Assembly: GCA_947044365.1 (NCBI GenBank)
Contig: OX345636.1
Coordinates: 47,408,896 to 47,472,895, forward strand
DNA length: 64,000 bases
Reading direction: 5' to 3'
DNA from: Petrosia ficiformis
Taxonomy: Eukaryota > Porifera > Demospongiae > Haplosclerida > Petrosiidae
The position numbers and the translations under genes are program-made. This document shows, piece by piece, positions 45,758 through 56,800 of the stretch. How positions within the stretch are numbered: the stretch's first letter is position 1; the number at the start of each line of letters is the position of its first letter. The notes under the pieces are model-generated. The model was not told the origin of the DNA, did not search any database, and saw only the letters and a program-made list of their open reading frames with translations.

Positions 45758-46199
45758 AGCTGATGAATCACCTGATATCAGCATCATTTCTTACCTTTCA
45801 ATGAAATGTGAAAGTATGTAAGTTCACTAAGTTGTCTCTATCTTTGAAGTCACAATGTGGAATGTAAACATACTAACAATTATGTTTATATAATAACATC
45901 GCCTGACTAATTAGTCACATGATGATGATGTTAGCATCATATATATATAAACTTACAACACACGGTGCTCACCAACTGATGGCATAAAAGTCGAATCAAA
46001 TGTATCATCTCCAAGTCTTAGCAGCATATTTGTCTTTCCAACTCCACTGTCTCCAATTACAATTAACTTAAACACAAAAGCTCGATCGACATTAGCAGTC
46101 ACTCTAGCCTCGCTAAACATCACATGCACACGATGGAGTTTAGGCCTACGCGCACGCCGAAATTAAAGGGGAGGGATCGAGTAAATTGCACACGAGAGC

Positions 46200-46750
46200 T
46201 AAAACAAGCAACGTGTATATACATGTACATGTAATCACCTTTAAAATTAATACATAAAATAATAGACAGTACATGTATGTGCACTAGTTACAATAGCATT
46301 ATTAAATGCACTAAAAATAGGAAATAAGAAAGTACAGAATCAATCAAAAATCATAAGTTGCACATTCAAATGTAACATTTCACTATTTATGAAGTGTTGA
46401 GAGGTATTTTAATTTGTATATACAGGCACATCCATCTCCTTTTTGCAGTTCACCAGGTCCTGGAGTAACGTGGACATTGCTGATGGATCACTTGGCTAAG
46501 GGAAGTGAAGAAATCATAATAAACTAATTTTCCATGAACTTATTAACATTTTGATTATTATAGAATTGTGTGTCCCAAAGGGCATTCAATGGAACTTTGC
46601 CCTTCAAAATGTAATAATGAATGAATGAATAATACTGGTATCTTTGGAAGCTACCACAACTTGTTCCAAGTGTATCCGTCGTCGTGGGGGCAGGGAGGGC
46701 AATTGCCCTCACCCCTAAGATTTTACTTGTATGAAAATTTATTTATTGTT
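46200..46750 (-). pseudogene. Relic of a Rab 3' end (last exon and UTR)
   Basis: This block matches 53.53-54.2 kb, the 3' end of the Rab8-like gene. The last-exon homologue (about 46496-46420) begins after CCCTTAG with PSDPS and, in a shifted frame, encodes NVHVTPGPGE and ends GDGCAC, the prenylation-type motif. A deletion of about 14 nt relative to the intact exon breaks the frame. No upstream Rab exons accompany it. Confidence 0.75.
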
Positions 46751-47690
46751 TACATAAATGACATGAAGGGTGGACAACTGTACCAATCGACATAATTCTT
46801 TGGACATAGAAGATAATCTATTATTGCACATAGTAAGTGACTACATTCCACATAAATAATTAAAGCATTGGTCACATAATTGGTATCATTACTGGAGTAG
46901 TGGTTCCCTTGAATCCCTTCATCACTTTTCTTCAGTATGCATATTATGTATAATTAATTGTGCGATGCTGTTGCTAAAGCAGAAAAACATCCAGGACATC
47001 ACTGAGTTAATAAATAGTTATTTGTACTTAGTAACTAAGTTTTCCTTTTATTCCTTTATGTTTTTAGTAACAGTATTAGTTAAGTAAGTGTAATTATTGC
47101 AACTAGGACTTTTATGTATAGGACATTTGTTATGATCATGCATATAGTCAATTCATATCAGTATGGTCATCTTATAAGTTTCACCCTTGCACACACAAAG
47201 AAGTCCTACAAAATTATTTTATTCTAATAATGAAATTATAATTGCTAAATAGGGACAGACATGAACATGCCTGTCTCTCTCTCTGTCTCAGCTAAATTAT
47301 AAGCAACAAGCATTTCAGTTTATAAATGAAATCACTTCTATTATTTTCACACTTGTGACTGAGAGCTAGTGTATATGCATTCAGTTAAAATTAATTAAGC
47401 AAGCAGATAGTGCAACCCAGGAAGCATGCCAATATAATGAAAGTTTAAGAATCAAACAAAGAAGCCTTACATGCATGATTGGATTTCAATCCCTTACACA
47501 TGCAGAGCTTCTTTGTTTCATTCTTAAATTTTTTATGCATGTGCATACCATATGCATGAGTGGAGACAATGTACTAACAAGTATTAGAATCTTCACACTG
47601 TTTGTGAACTAAGTGTACTACATATGCATGCACCTAATTTGTTTTCCCTTTACGAGAGATCAGGATTAAATGAAGTGAAGTGAAGTAAAG
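46751..47690. other. Gap between the Rab relic and the SRCR gene
   Basis: No gene seen. Contains a hairpin at about 47441-47532 with arms TTTAAGAATCAAACAAAGAAG and near-complement. The SRCR promoter should lie towards its right end. Confidence 0.5.
47441..47532. repeat. Imperfect hairpin, arms about 27 bp
   Basis: Left TAAGAATCAAACAAAGAAGC, right GCTTCTTTGTTTCATTCTTA, about 40 bp apart. Possibly a small MITE. Confidence 0.6.
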
Positions 47691-50319
47691 ATGCTCAGCC
47701 TTAATTTGAAGTGGTATATGACTTGTACATCTATCATAGTGCTGATTGTAGTCACTGAAACACAAGGTACATAATTATAAGTGTGATGAAAATTCCATGA
47801 TGTGATTATTATTAATATCTCAAATTATTATAATAATGAAAACCTTAATTTTTGTCTTAAACATTAAGCTATAGTGTTAATCTATATTACACAATGAATA
47901 ATTATGCTGTTGAATACACAAGTGTAATATTATAATCATAATTATTTCTTACTAGTTATTATATATATAAATAAAAATTATTACTTATAAAATCAAATTA
48001 TATATTACATGTATATTATGTATAATAATATTATTTATAGTGAGAAATTAGTATCTATTTTATTAGTTTGTTACTAAGGTGAGCCATACACTATAAATGA
48101 ATTAATTTGACACTATTAATAAGTATATATCATAATCTGTGAACAAATAGAAGTTTGTTTGAAAACATTTATGGATAAATATGTCTATCTACAAACGAAA
48201 TGAAATATTCATCATTTTAGCACAAGCTAATGGAGCTCTTAGACTGAATGATGACAATTCACAATCATTTTCAAACTCAACCGGAGGTAGATTGGAAATA
48301 TACCTCAATTCTGAATGGGGTACTATTTGTGATGATAATTTTGGGTTTGTTGAAGCTACTGTAGCATGCAGACAGCTTGGGTTTTATGAAGCTCTATATT
48401 TTGGCTCAACTGGACGACTGGGGTAAGAAATGGTAGAATGAATTTTTTCACTGATTGATAATGATGGTGAAACTCATTGGTATAATTATAATTATGAATC
48501 TAGGTTCAGAAATGGAGGCAAAGATGACTTAATACATTTGGATCAAGTCAATTGTACTGGTGCAGAAAATGCTTTGCACTTACTTTCCTGCAATAGGAAC
48601 ATTTTGAGAGATCATGATTGCTTACATACTGAAGATGTTGCCATTATATGCAGTGAGTTATGTTTTCCATCACACTTATCTTCTTGCAATTCTATTTCTA
48701 ATTTTAATCGATTAGCAATCATTAGTTGCCGAGCTTAAATCTAACCAATTTTCTGTTTTCCATTTTAATTTTAAGAAAGAGCTGAACAATAGTATAGACT
48801 AGCTTATATACAATGCATGTATATATGCAAGGAGATTTCGAAGTTTGATTCTAGTTATTCTATCTACTATATAAATTATGAATATATAGATTCAACTAGA
48901 TTTTCTGAAATCAATCCATTTGATGGACAGTTGCGCCTCGTGAAAGGTGAATATTCATCTGAAGGACGTGTTGAAGTTTATTGTAATGCAGAATGGGGTA
49001 CAATATGTGATGATTCATTTTCACAAGTTGAAGCCGACACAATATGCACACAACTGGGATACACATCAGCTAGTGACTTTAATCATCTCATTAAATTGTG
49101 AGCTATACTGTAACTATTATAATTATATATATATTTTTTATATACTAAAATTCTGATGCACATATATATATAGCTTGTATTTTGTATAGCATGATACAGT
49201 GTACTGTATATTATTCATGATCATGCATTAAGAAATGTTTTATACAGGAGAGTGGAATCAAATCAGTCAATTTGGTTAGATAATGTTGACTGCAAAGAAA
49301 CAAAATCTTGTATTTCTTTGTGCCAGAGGTGTCCTGATAAAGAGCAACATGATTGTAATCATTTAGAGGATGTCACAGTCCAATGCAGTCAGTATTTTGT
49401 TTGATAGATAATACATAATTATGATGAAATTATATACATGTAGTGTTAATATATAGATACTATGTTTGTTGTCAGCGTACATAAATGTGTTATACAATTA
49501 TTACTTACTGCAGCTTATGATACTCTGTTTGAAAATGAGTTGGTGGAAGTACAATCTTGCAAGTTTGGTAAGTTGTCATATCATGTAGAATTATACATAC
49601 TTCATAAAGATAATCTAATAATTATAGCAATAGACTTGACATTGTTTGTATCAGTCTGCTATTGATATTGCTATTGCTGCATCACTTTTGACATTCTTTA
49701 TTCATTCAGAGTGTAGTAGCCAGTAATAATCTATTTTGTATTAATTAAGGTTTATTTCTTGATAGAAACATCCAAAAGCTTAAGTGGTGACGTGATAGCT
49801 CTTATTGTGGTAGGAAGTATATTTGTTCTGATGTGCTGTTCTATATTTTGTGTTATAATTGCACTTGTCATATGCTGGAAGGGAAGAAAGAAATACAATT
49901 CTGAAGAAGCTACATCAGATGTCACTGATACAACAAAGAGCTCCACTCAACCTATACCTCCTCCTCGTCCCACAGATCTTCCTCCATGGCCCACACCTAC
50001 ATCTTTATTTTCACATGTATTCTCGCCTTTCTCTCCAGGAGAGTGTAACATTGCCAATCAACCTGTTCCCCCACCTCGACCTCCTAACTTTTCTCAGTTG
50101 ACAACACCCACTTCAATGAGTGCTCTGAAATTTCCACCGCTATCAAATCAAGATTTAGTTCCAGTATACGTGCAACCTCCTGGAGCATCAGAACGTCCAA
50201 TCTACATAGAACCAAATAAAACATTTGAAGAAGAACCACCTCCACCTTATCCTGAGCACAACCTTTATGAACTCACACCCACAGGCAGTCAAAATAACAT
50301 CTCATCTAGCAACATGTGA
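47691..50319 (+). CDS. Type I membrane protein with two SRCR domains (460 residues)
   Basis: Seven exons join in frame: 47691-47766, 48221-48422, 48504-48652, 48890-49097, 49248-49387, 49514-49567 and 49766-50319. The first exon encodes a signal peptide ([13 protein letters not shown]). SRCR 1 (about residues 31-142) has [18 protein letters not shown] and six cysteines, the group A pattern. SRCR 2 (about 156-258) has [18 protein letters not shown] and additional cysteines. A membrane segment (about 286-314) follows a short stalk. The tail (about 146 residues) is proline-rich, with [19 protein letters not shown] and PPPPYPEH, likely ligands for SH3 and WW domains. SRCR proteins act as surface receptors in recognition and immunity; ligand unknown here. 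AATAAA at 50397 suits its poly(A) signal. Flanked by duplicated Rab pieces on both sides. Confidence 0.9.
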
Positions 50320-50396
50320 TAATTTTGTTAGAATTCATTTTTGATGACTTCTCCTCGACTGTTAGGTTTATCTATGTAGTTTATAGTATGTATCAG

Positions 50397-50402
50397 AATA
50401 AA
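50397..50402 (+). promoter_or_regulatory. Poly(A) signal AATAAA
   Basis: Lies 78 bp after the SRCR stop codon on the same strand. Confidence 0.6.
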
Positions 50403-51640
50403 CAATTCAATTACAAGCTTGGTGTTTAAATGAGATCCACTTCATTATCAAAAACATTTAAAATTACTCTATACTATAAAATAATTACATACTACAATTG
50501 GTATATTGATTAGATCTCTCAGATTAACATTATACTGAAGGTGTCTACGCCCAAATCTAGTATAGAGCATTTGCCAATAATGCCCCTCTGTCTAGCTAAT
50601 AACTTTGGTGTTGCAACTACATGCCTGCATTGAGTGCATGCATGCAGTAGTGTAGGAAGATCTTTTCTTTTAGGAAACCCCATACAAGGAGTGTATTTAC
50701 AGAATGTGGTAGACTTGATCCAACCCTCTATGCAAAAACAACATAAACCAATAGATATAGATGTGTATACATACAATAATAATATATATATTATATATGT
50801 GTATGTATAATATAGTTGTGTCTCCCCTCGCTTTGAAGCATTACTTCCTGATCACTTCATCACCTTCAGGTTTTACATGCAAGAGGCACATCTGAAGCAT
50901 TGATTGTAGGTGACTTTAAATACTTTATTGCTTCTTCTACAGTAAGATCATGATGGTCATTGCATGCCGCCACAGGTGGTCTGTGAAATAATAACACCGT
51001 CACGTTGTCAGTGGCATAGCCAAGGGGGGCTAGCCTGGGGATATGCCTAGGGAAACCTTCACATGTGCCCAGGTAACTGCTGAATCTCATCACACATTTT
51101 GAATCACTGAATTCCTATGTAAATCAGACCTGATAATTGAGTTATTTCAGTATAAAAGCGAATTAACTGACATTAGAAACAGTAAAAAGCACTGATAATC
51201 GTGATAGCGATATTATGGCAATCTAACTGACACTAAAATTATAAATATATACTATTCAGTCCATTACACAATACTATAGGTTTGCTGCCGGGTTATAGCT
51301 ATACATGTAGTCAGAAACTAGAAGAAAGGATAATTAGGAATTTCAAAATGTGTCCAAGTGCATTCATGCACCGTAACTACAGTTGAGCAGTTGTAGACTG
51401 GTTCAATGTTTTACATTTAAAATATATAACAATTATATAGTAAATACTGCTACTACATTACCAACAAAATTAATATACATGGAAATGTGAGTACACTAAC
51501 AAATTGAATTACTGAAAGCTGTTCAGTAGAAGTTTCAGGAGTTTCAAAACAGTTACTACTCACATCATCATCACTCACACAGAAGAATTCCAGTGAAGTT
51601 AAATGTTACAAACTTTTAAATTTTAAATAATTAAATGTGC
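50403..51640. other. Gap with one possible exon
   Basis: AT-rich. On the minus strand at about 50985-50873, a frame after CACAG encodes PPVAACNDHHDLTVEEAIKY and ends ASDVPLACKT before a stop. It reads like a last exon of an unknown protein, but no partner exon was found. Confidence 0.3.
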
Positions 51641-51686
51641 TATATATATAAAATATTTTTAAAAAGTATATATGTTCTTCAGCTTA

Positions 51687-51812
51687 ATTTCTTCTATCTC
51701 CTCCTCCTCCTTCACCTTCTTTCTATACTCTCCTCTTCTGTTGTATTCTCCTCTATATGCTCTACCTCCTCTTCTACTATCTTCTCTATCTTTTCTCTCT
51801 TTCTCCTGTTCC
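51687..51812. repeat. Polypyrimidine tract
   Basis: About 125 bp almost entirely of C and T (CTCCTCCTCCTTCACC and similar). Overlapping frames on both strands are by-products of this composition. Confidence 0.8.
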
Positions 51813-51884
51813 ATGTTCATCCATCTGTGGAATGTCTCTTTTTTTTTATCCCACATACCAACAGATGCCTACAGCATCTATAGC

Positions 51885-52115
51885 AGTTGCAGTTTTCACA
51901 CCTATGAACAATTTCTGTTTTTGTCTTTTTTGGTTGAGATGTGCTTTCCTCTTGTTGATATTTTTTTTATGGCCCGTAGGGCCATCGCTTTCCCACGGGT
52001 TCGAAGTATGTTTATAATGTTTGTGTCACTTATGCGAGTATGCAGTTGCAGTTTTCACACCTGTGAACAATTTCTGTTTTTGTCTTTTTTGGTTGAGATG
52101 TGCTTTCCTTTTTTT
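51885..52115. repeat. Direct duplication with element D between the copies
   Basis: GCAGTTTTCACACCTATGAAC and the next 45 bp (TTTCTGTTTTTGTC, GGTTGAGATGTGC) occur at about 51887-51948 and again at 52044-52110. Each is followed by a partial element D (ATGGCCCGTAGGGCCAT at 51968 and ATGGCCCGTAGGG at 52118). Confidence 0.8.
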
Positions 52116-52117
52116 TA

Positions 52118-52238
52118 ATGGCCCGTAGGGTCACGGGTTCGCGAGTATGCGTTGTATACGTAGTTAAGGAAGTTACGTCATCCCCCCCGGGGCTCGCGCT
52201 CGGTCAATCAATGGGCGTGGCGCGTAAAAGAACGCGCG
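52118..52238. repeat. Element D, copy at 52.1 kb
   Basis: GGCCCGTAGGGTCACGGGTTC, GCGAGTATGCGTTGTATACG, GTCATCCCCCCCGGGGCTCG and GGGCGTGGCGCGTAAAAG. It is cut short at the left. Confidence 0.8.
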
Positions 52239-52291
52239 CAGCTACAGCTTAATTTTGAGCGCGCGGCGCGCTCAAAATTAAGCTGTAGCTG
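52239..52291. repeat. 53-bp near-perfect palindrome
   Basis: Two 26-bp arms (CAGCTACAGCTTAATTTTGA then GCGCGC, and the exact complement) surround a single G. It lies exactly at the junction of element D and repeat C; the other D-C junctions (36.26 kb) lack the left arm. Confidence 0.95.
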
Positions 52292-52520
52292 TACAGACAA
52301 ACAGAAAGAAAGCTGTGTAGCTTACGTAGAACTGGAACTAATAGCTAGCTATTCTACCTGTCCCTAAAGTTCTACAAGGTTCTTTAAAAGGAAACAGAGT
52401 AGATAATCAAAATAATAACTATAATAGGCTGTTGTGTTTCAGGCATGATAAAGTCAGCCATGATTACTGAATGCTGGATACCACAAAGCAATCATAGGGA
52501 TACTTTTTTCTCTATTTAAC
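52290..52520. repeat. Dispersed repeat C, copy at 52.3 kb
   Basis: ACAGAAAGAAAGCTGTGTAGC through TTTCAGGCATGATAAAGTC to CAATCATAGGGATAC. Homologous to 18295-18620 and 36265-36500. Confidence 0.7.
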
Positions 52521-52810
52521 AGCCTTTGAAATCTTTTCAGGCAATTCATCCATGACTACTTTAACTGACCACCCCCGCCCAATGTAAAAGCGGAGGCGAA
52601 AGGTGTATATACTCGCCAGACTAGCCAGTTCATGTAATTATTAATTTGATTATCTACTCTCTTGACCTTTAATAAGGATTTGTTTTAATTTACAGTGCAT
52701 GCAGTACAGACAGTATCAAGGTAGGTCATTAACATGTTTGCATCACAACAATCGTTGCCAATTAGGATGTACATGTATATTAATTAAGGAAGAATTTACA
52801 CACCCATACT

Positions 52811-52920
52811 TGCAGTCATTCTAGTCTCGCTAGCAAGATGAACATCACATCCACAAGATGGCCAGCACTTACACCAACATTAAAGCAGAGGGTATAAAAT
52901 ATAAACCACACACATAACGC
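52811..52920 (-). pseudogene. Relic of a Rab 5' end
   Basis: Resembles 46096-46200, the start of the fifth Rab copy: GCAGTCATTCTAGTCTCGCTA against GCAGTCACTCTAGCCTCGCTA, then ACATCACAT and a similar flank. No P-loop exon remains. Confidence 0.55.
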
Positions 52921-53144
52921 CATAATTGTTGGTCTAACATCACCACGTGTTACAGGATCATCACAAAAGTGTGCAGGGCCAATCAAAATCATTTTCATCG
53001 TACTTCGTCACAATAAAAGATCAGTGGCGGCAATTAATGTGCTCAAGTAAATAATGTACACAATAGTATAAAAGCAACATGAGACTACATTATTGTTTGT
53101 AATTTGTTAGTCTTGAGTTTCCAACATACACATTACATGTATAC

Positions 53145-53439
53145 TAGTGTTGTTTTAGTTAACTATAACTAAAACTAAAACCCCTGCTAGTAAGGCATTA
53201 TGACTTAGTTAACTAAGCTATAATTTGTCTATTGCAATAACTATAACTATATAACTAAAATTAAAATTATCCAATAATGGGTGCTTTAGTTAGTTAACTA
53301 AAACTAAGCCTAATATAATTTTAGTTAATTAAACTATAACTAAACTAAAAGTTTCAGAAACCACGCATACTACTGATGATGATACATTCTGATAACTATA
53401 ACTAAAATTAGTTGTTAATGTCAAACTAAAACAACACTA
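53145..53439. mobile_element. hAT-type MITE, family 5 (295 bp)
   Basis: Ends TAGTGTTGTTTTAGTT and AACTAAAACAACACTA. Flanks ATGTATAC and ATGTTTAC, an 8-bp target duplication with one mismatch. Interior of AACTAAAAC blocks. Confidence 0.82.
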
Positions 53440-53809
53440 ATGTTTACGTATGTATACAGGATGGGAACAGACTGTAACGCATACATTGGCAACACGAGAC
53501 TACATGCACATATCCTGTTTGTACAATAGATTAATGTAACAAACAAACAACATGTACATGTGAATACCAGTAATCTTGTTTAAAATTAATGCATAAAATA
53601 ATTATTATTAATAGACAGTATATGTACATTTACATGTATGTAGACTAGTTACAATAATAGCATAATTTACTTTGTAAAAACAATAAGAAATAAGAAAAAA
53701 AAAGAATAGAATCAATCAAAAATCATAAGTCACACACTCAAATGTAACATTTCACTATGTATGGAGTGTTGAGAGGTATTTTATATTATTTTTAATTTGT
53801 ATAATTTAT

Positions 53810-56800
53810 TTAACAAGCACATCCATCCCCCTTTTGGGGTTCACCCGTAGTAACATGGACATTGCCAGGAGATGATCCTGCTGATGGGTCACTTGGCTAA
53901 GGAAGGAAGTGAAGAAATCATAAAGTAATTTTTTATGAACTTGTAATTATTATAGAATTATGTGTCTCAAAGGGCATTCAACAGAACTTTGTACTCCAAA
54001 ATGTAATAATGAATGAGACAAACAGACAGACAGACACAAAAACTGCAAAGTAAATGCTAGAATCACTGCCTATGCTATGCTGAGAGAGGGTCAATAATGA
54101 ATGAATCTGACTGTTGTAGTCAATCCTCCATTTTGAACTATACTCATTTATTGTGTCTATGCAATTGGATTTTTTGAAAGTTACCAAAACTTGTTCCAAA
54201 TTTATCCACTGCCTTACTCCCATTGACTGTGTCTTGAATATACACATGTACTTGTGTTTTACATGTAATTAATATAATTATCATGGTTTTAATACTATTA
54301 ACAGATATGGCAAGCAAAGAGCATGTGCACAAGAAAGTAAGAATCAGCAGAATGTAATCTTGCTAAAAAAAATGAATAGTTGGGTTTTGTACAGTCACAT
54401 ATACATTGACATCAGTACTAGGTATATTTAGGGAGGCAGGATATTTGCCAGCACAGCAAAACTAACCCAATACATCACACCCTCCCTTGACAAGCCAGAC
54501 ATGTATAATTATAATTAATTTTATAAAACTTACATTTTTCTTGTCCATTTTGTTTTTAATATCTCTTGCCAATGTTGCAAAAGCCTAAAGTCAAGAAAAG
54601 AGAAATTATTATTATACATGTACATGAAATTGTACTGAAAAATAGTGACTAGACTGAGCTAGCCACTACACACACCCACTACAATGAAGATATTTATTAT
54701 TCAGCTCATGTTGTGCTAAATAATTATGATTCTATTTACATAAAGCAAACTTTCCCTGCTAAAAAATAATTTTGACGAAACATTTACATAATTATAATTA
54801 TTATTCAGCCTATTTTTACAGGAGGTCAACATGAAAGAGCTATCATTAGTACATGTATCTTGGATAACACAATTAAATGGCAGAATACATGTAATGAGCG
54901 TTTAAATATAGTCGCTGCACCAAGGGGTGTGGAAACATTGAGCTGGCTACTGGACCTTTTGACTTATTTTTCATCACTCTTGTCTTGCTCTCTGTATAGC
55001 TTAGTTTCAATATATCGGACATTCACTAGATTTATCGGACAATGTCCTGCATGGCTGGCTGTTTCCATACCACTGACTGCATCTACTACGTGGAAAGCGT
55101 TTGCCAACATGGGCTAATATTTAGGGGCATGATGATGTACATGTGTACATATACATAAGCTGACTGTCATTCAAGTTAGCAACACTCCTCAGAAAATGGA
55201 AACACATGAACATTTGTGTCAGAAGCCAAAATCAGAATGTAATACAATTTATCTTCAAATGATATCCATCTCCTCACTGTCGTTCAAGATCACCTTTCCT
55301 AATTATAGGGTGCTTAGAATCAGGAACATGACTTGATAAACGAGGCGAATGCTGCACAGAAGGCATCCGTGATGGTGTGGTTGCTGCATCATCCATTTTT
55401 CGTTACAATGTGATCACATAACGCCTCAATGCCTACTTTACATGTGATAATTACATCGTTAATATTATTATAAACATCATGTACATGTACTTTTCGCAGG
55501 GTTGTGCTTCACGCTCATACAAAAGTGCATTACTCTCCCATTCTTGACAAGTACACCAATTACCGTCAAAACTACTGTTGAACTACTGTAGTGTGGAAAT
55601 GAAACTACTGAGTAATTACTATACTGTATGGTGACTTTTTGTAGACATACATTTGTGTATACTGTATTTGTAAAGATTTTTTTTCCTTAATTTTGTGAAT
55701 TATTTACCTGTTCTACATTTCTTGCTGACTTGGCACTAGTCTCCATAAATTTAACTTGATGTTCTTCTGCTAACTAAAATGAGGTAAAAGAAAAATAAAT
55801 ACAAGATAATACAATAATACAATACAATAACAATACATGCAGTACAGTACAGTACAGTACAGTATCAGTACAGTACAGTACAGTACAGTACTGTACAGTA
55901 CAGTACAGTATAGTACAGTTCAGTACAGTACAGTATCAGTACAGTACAGTACAGTACAGTATAGTACAGTTCAGTACAGTACAGTACAGTTCAGTACAGT
56001 GCAGTATAGTATAGTATAGTACAGTACAGTACAGTACAGTACAGTACAGTACAGTATAGTATAGTACAGTTCAGTACAGTACAGTACAGTACAGTACAGT
56101 ACACTACACTACAGTATAGTACAGTGTGGAAGTACATGTAAATAAAATTCCCACACTATAAGAGTCACATGTTCTGTTAACTTGTTAAACAGGATGTACA
56201 ATTTATACTGATTTACATTTGGTCACAATTTAACATGGTCCATTAAACACACATTGCCATAAATACTAAAATACTTATTGGACATATATAAATATTTAAG
56301 CATGTATAATAATTATGAAATAGAATAGTGTTTAGTTGAAACTGAGTTCATTATAAATGCGTTTACATGTCTACATGTGTTACATGTACATGTATGCTAC
56401 TTCAGTTCAATCACTATAAATATAACACGCTTCCTCAGTGTTACATACATGTACATGTACATGTAGTTGTCAATTTCTTTGTAATAATTCATAAATTACA
56501 TGATGTTATCAGAGATGTAGAAAGAAATAAAGAAAGAAAGAAAGAAAGAAAGACACCTGAGGCAATGGAAAAATGAGAGTTGCCTCAGGTGGGATTCGAA
56601 CCCACGACACTCTGTACTCCAGACAGATGCTCTACCAACTGAGCTACCAAGGCAGCTCAGCTGGCAGGGTCCGAATCAAACATCTCATACGCCAGTAAGT
56701 ACAGGCTAACTTAATACTAGGCAGTAGGTGAAGGCCGGGGTAATGAAACCACCAATGTACATGTATGACATATAACAACAGTCATGATGACTATATACAA

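Larger units (their letters stand above)
41133..46120 (-). pseudogene. Fifth, more diverged Rab GTPase copy (exon losses)
   Basis: Minus-strand exons: 46120-45973 (exon 1, 49 codons, longer N-terminus MFSEARVTANVDRAFVF), about 44755-44695 (exon 3), 42751-42674 (exon 4), 42094-42005 (exon 5), 41818-41753 (exon 6) and 41174-41133 (exon 7). Motifs: P-loop [13 protein letters not shown] and ETSAKSG are intact. Switch II, normally DTAGQE, reads EKPGQQ, losing the magnesium-linked Asp. I found no exon 2 and no last exon. A piggyBac-type MITE lies in the intron next to exon 3. Intron positions match the other Rabs here. Either a pseudogene or an unusual GTPase with an exon I missed. Confidence 0.68.

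Noticed and set aside
50866..51093. 75-codon minus-strand frame as a full gene
   Set aside because: Only its last part reads like an exon; the rest is a repeat-like frame. Listed as a possible exon only.
51659..52118. Overlapping frames at 51.7-52.1 kb on both strands
   Set aside because: By-products of a polypyrimidine tract and a direct duplication.
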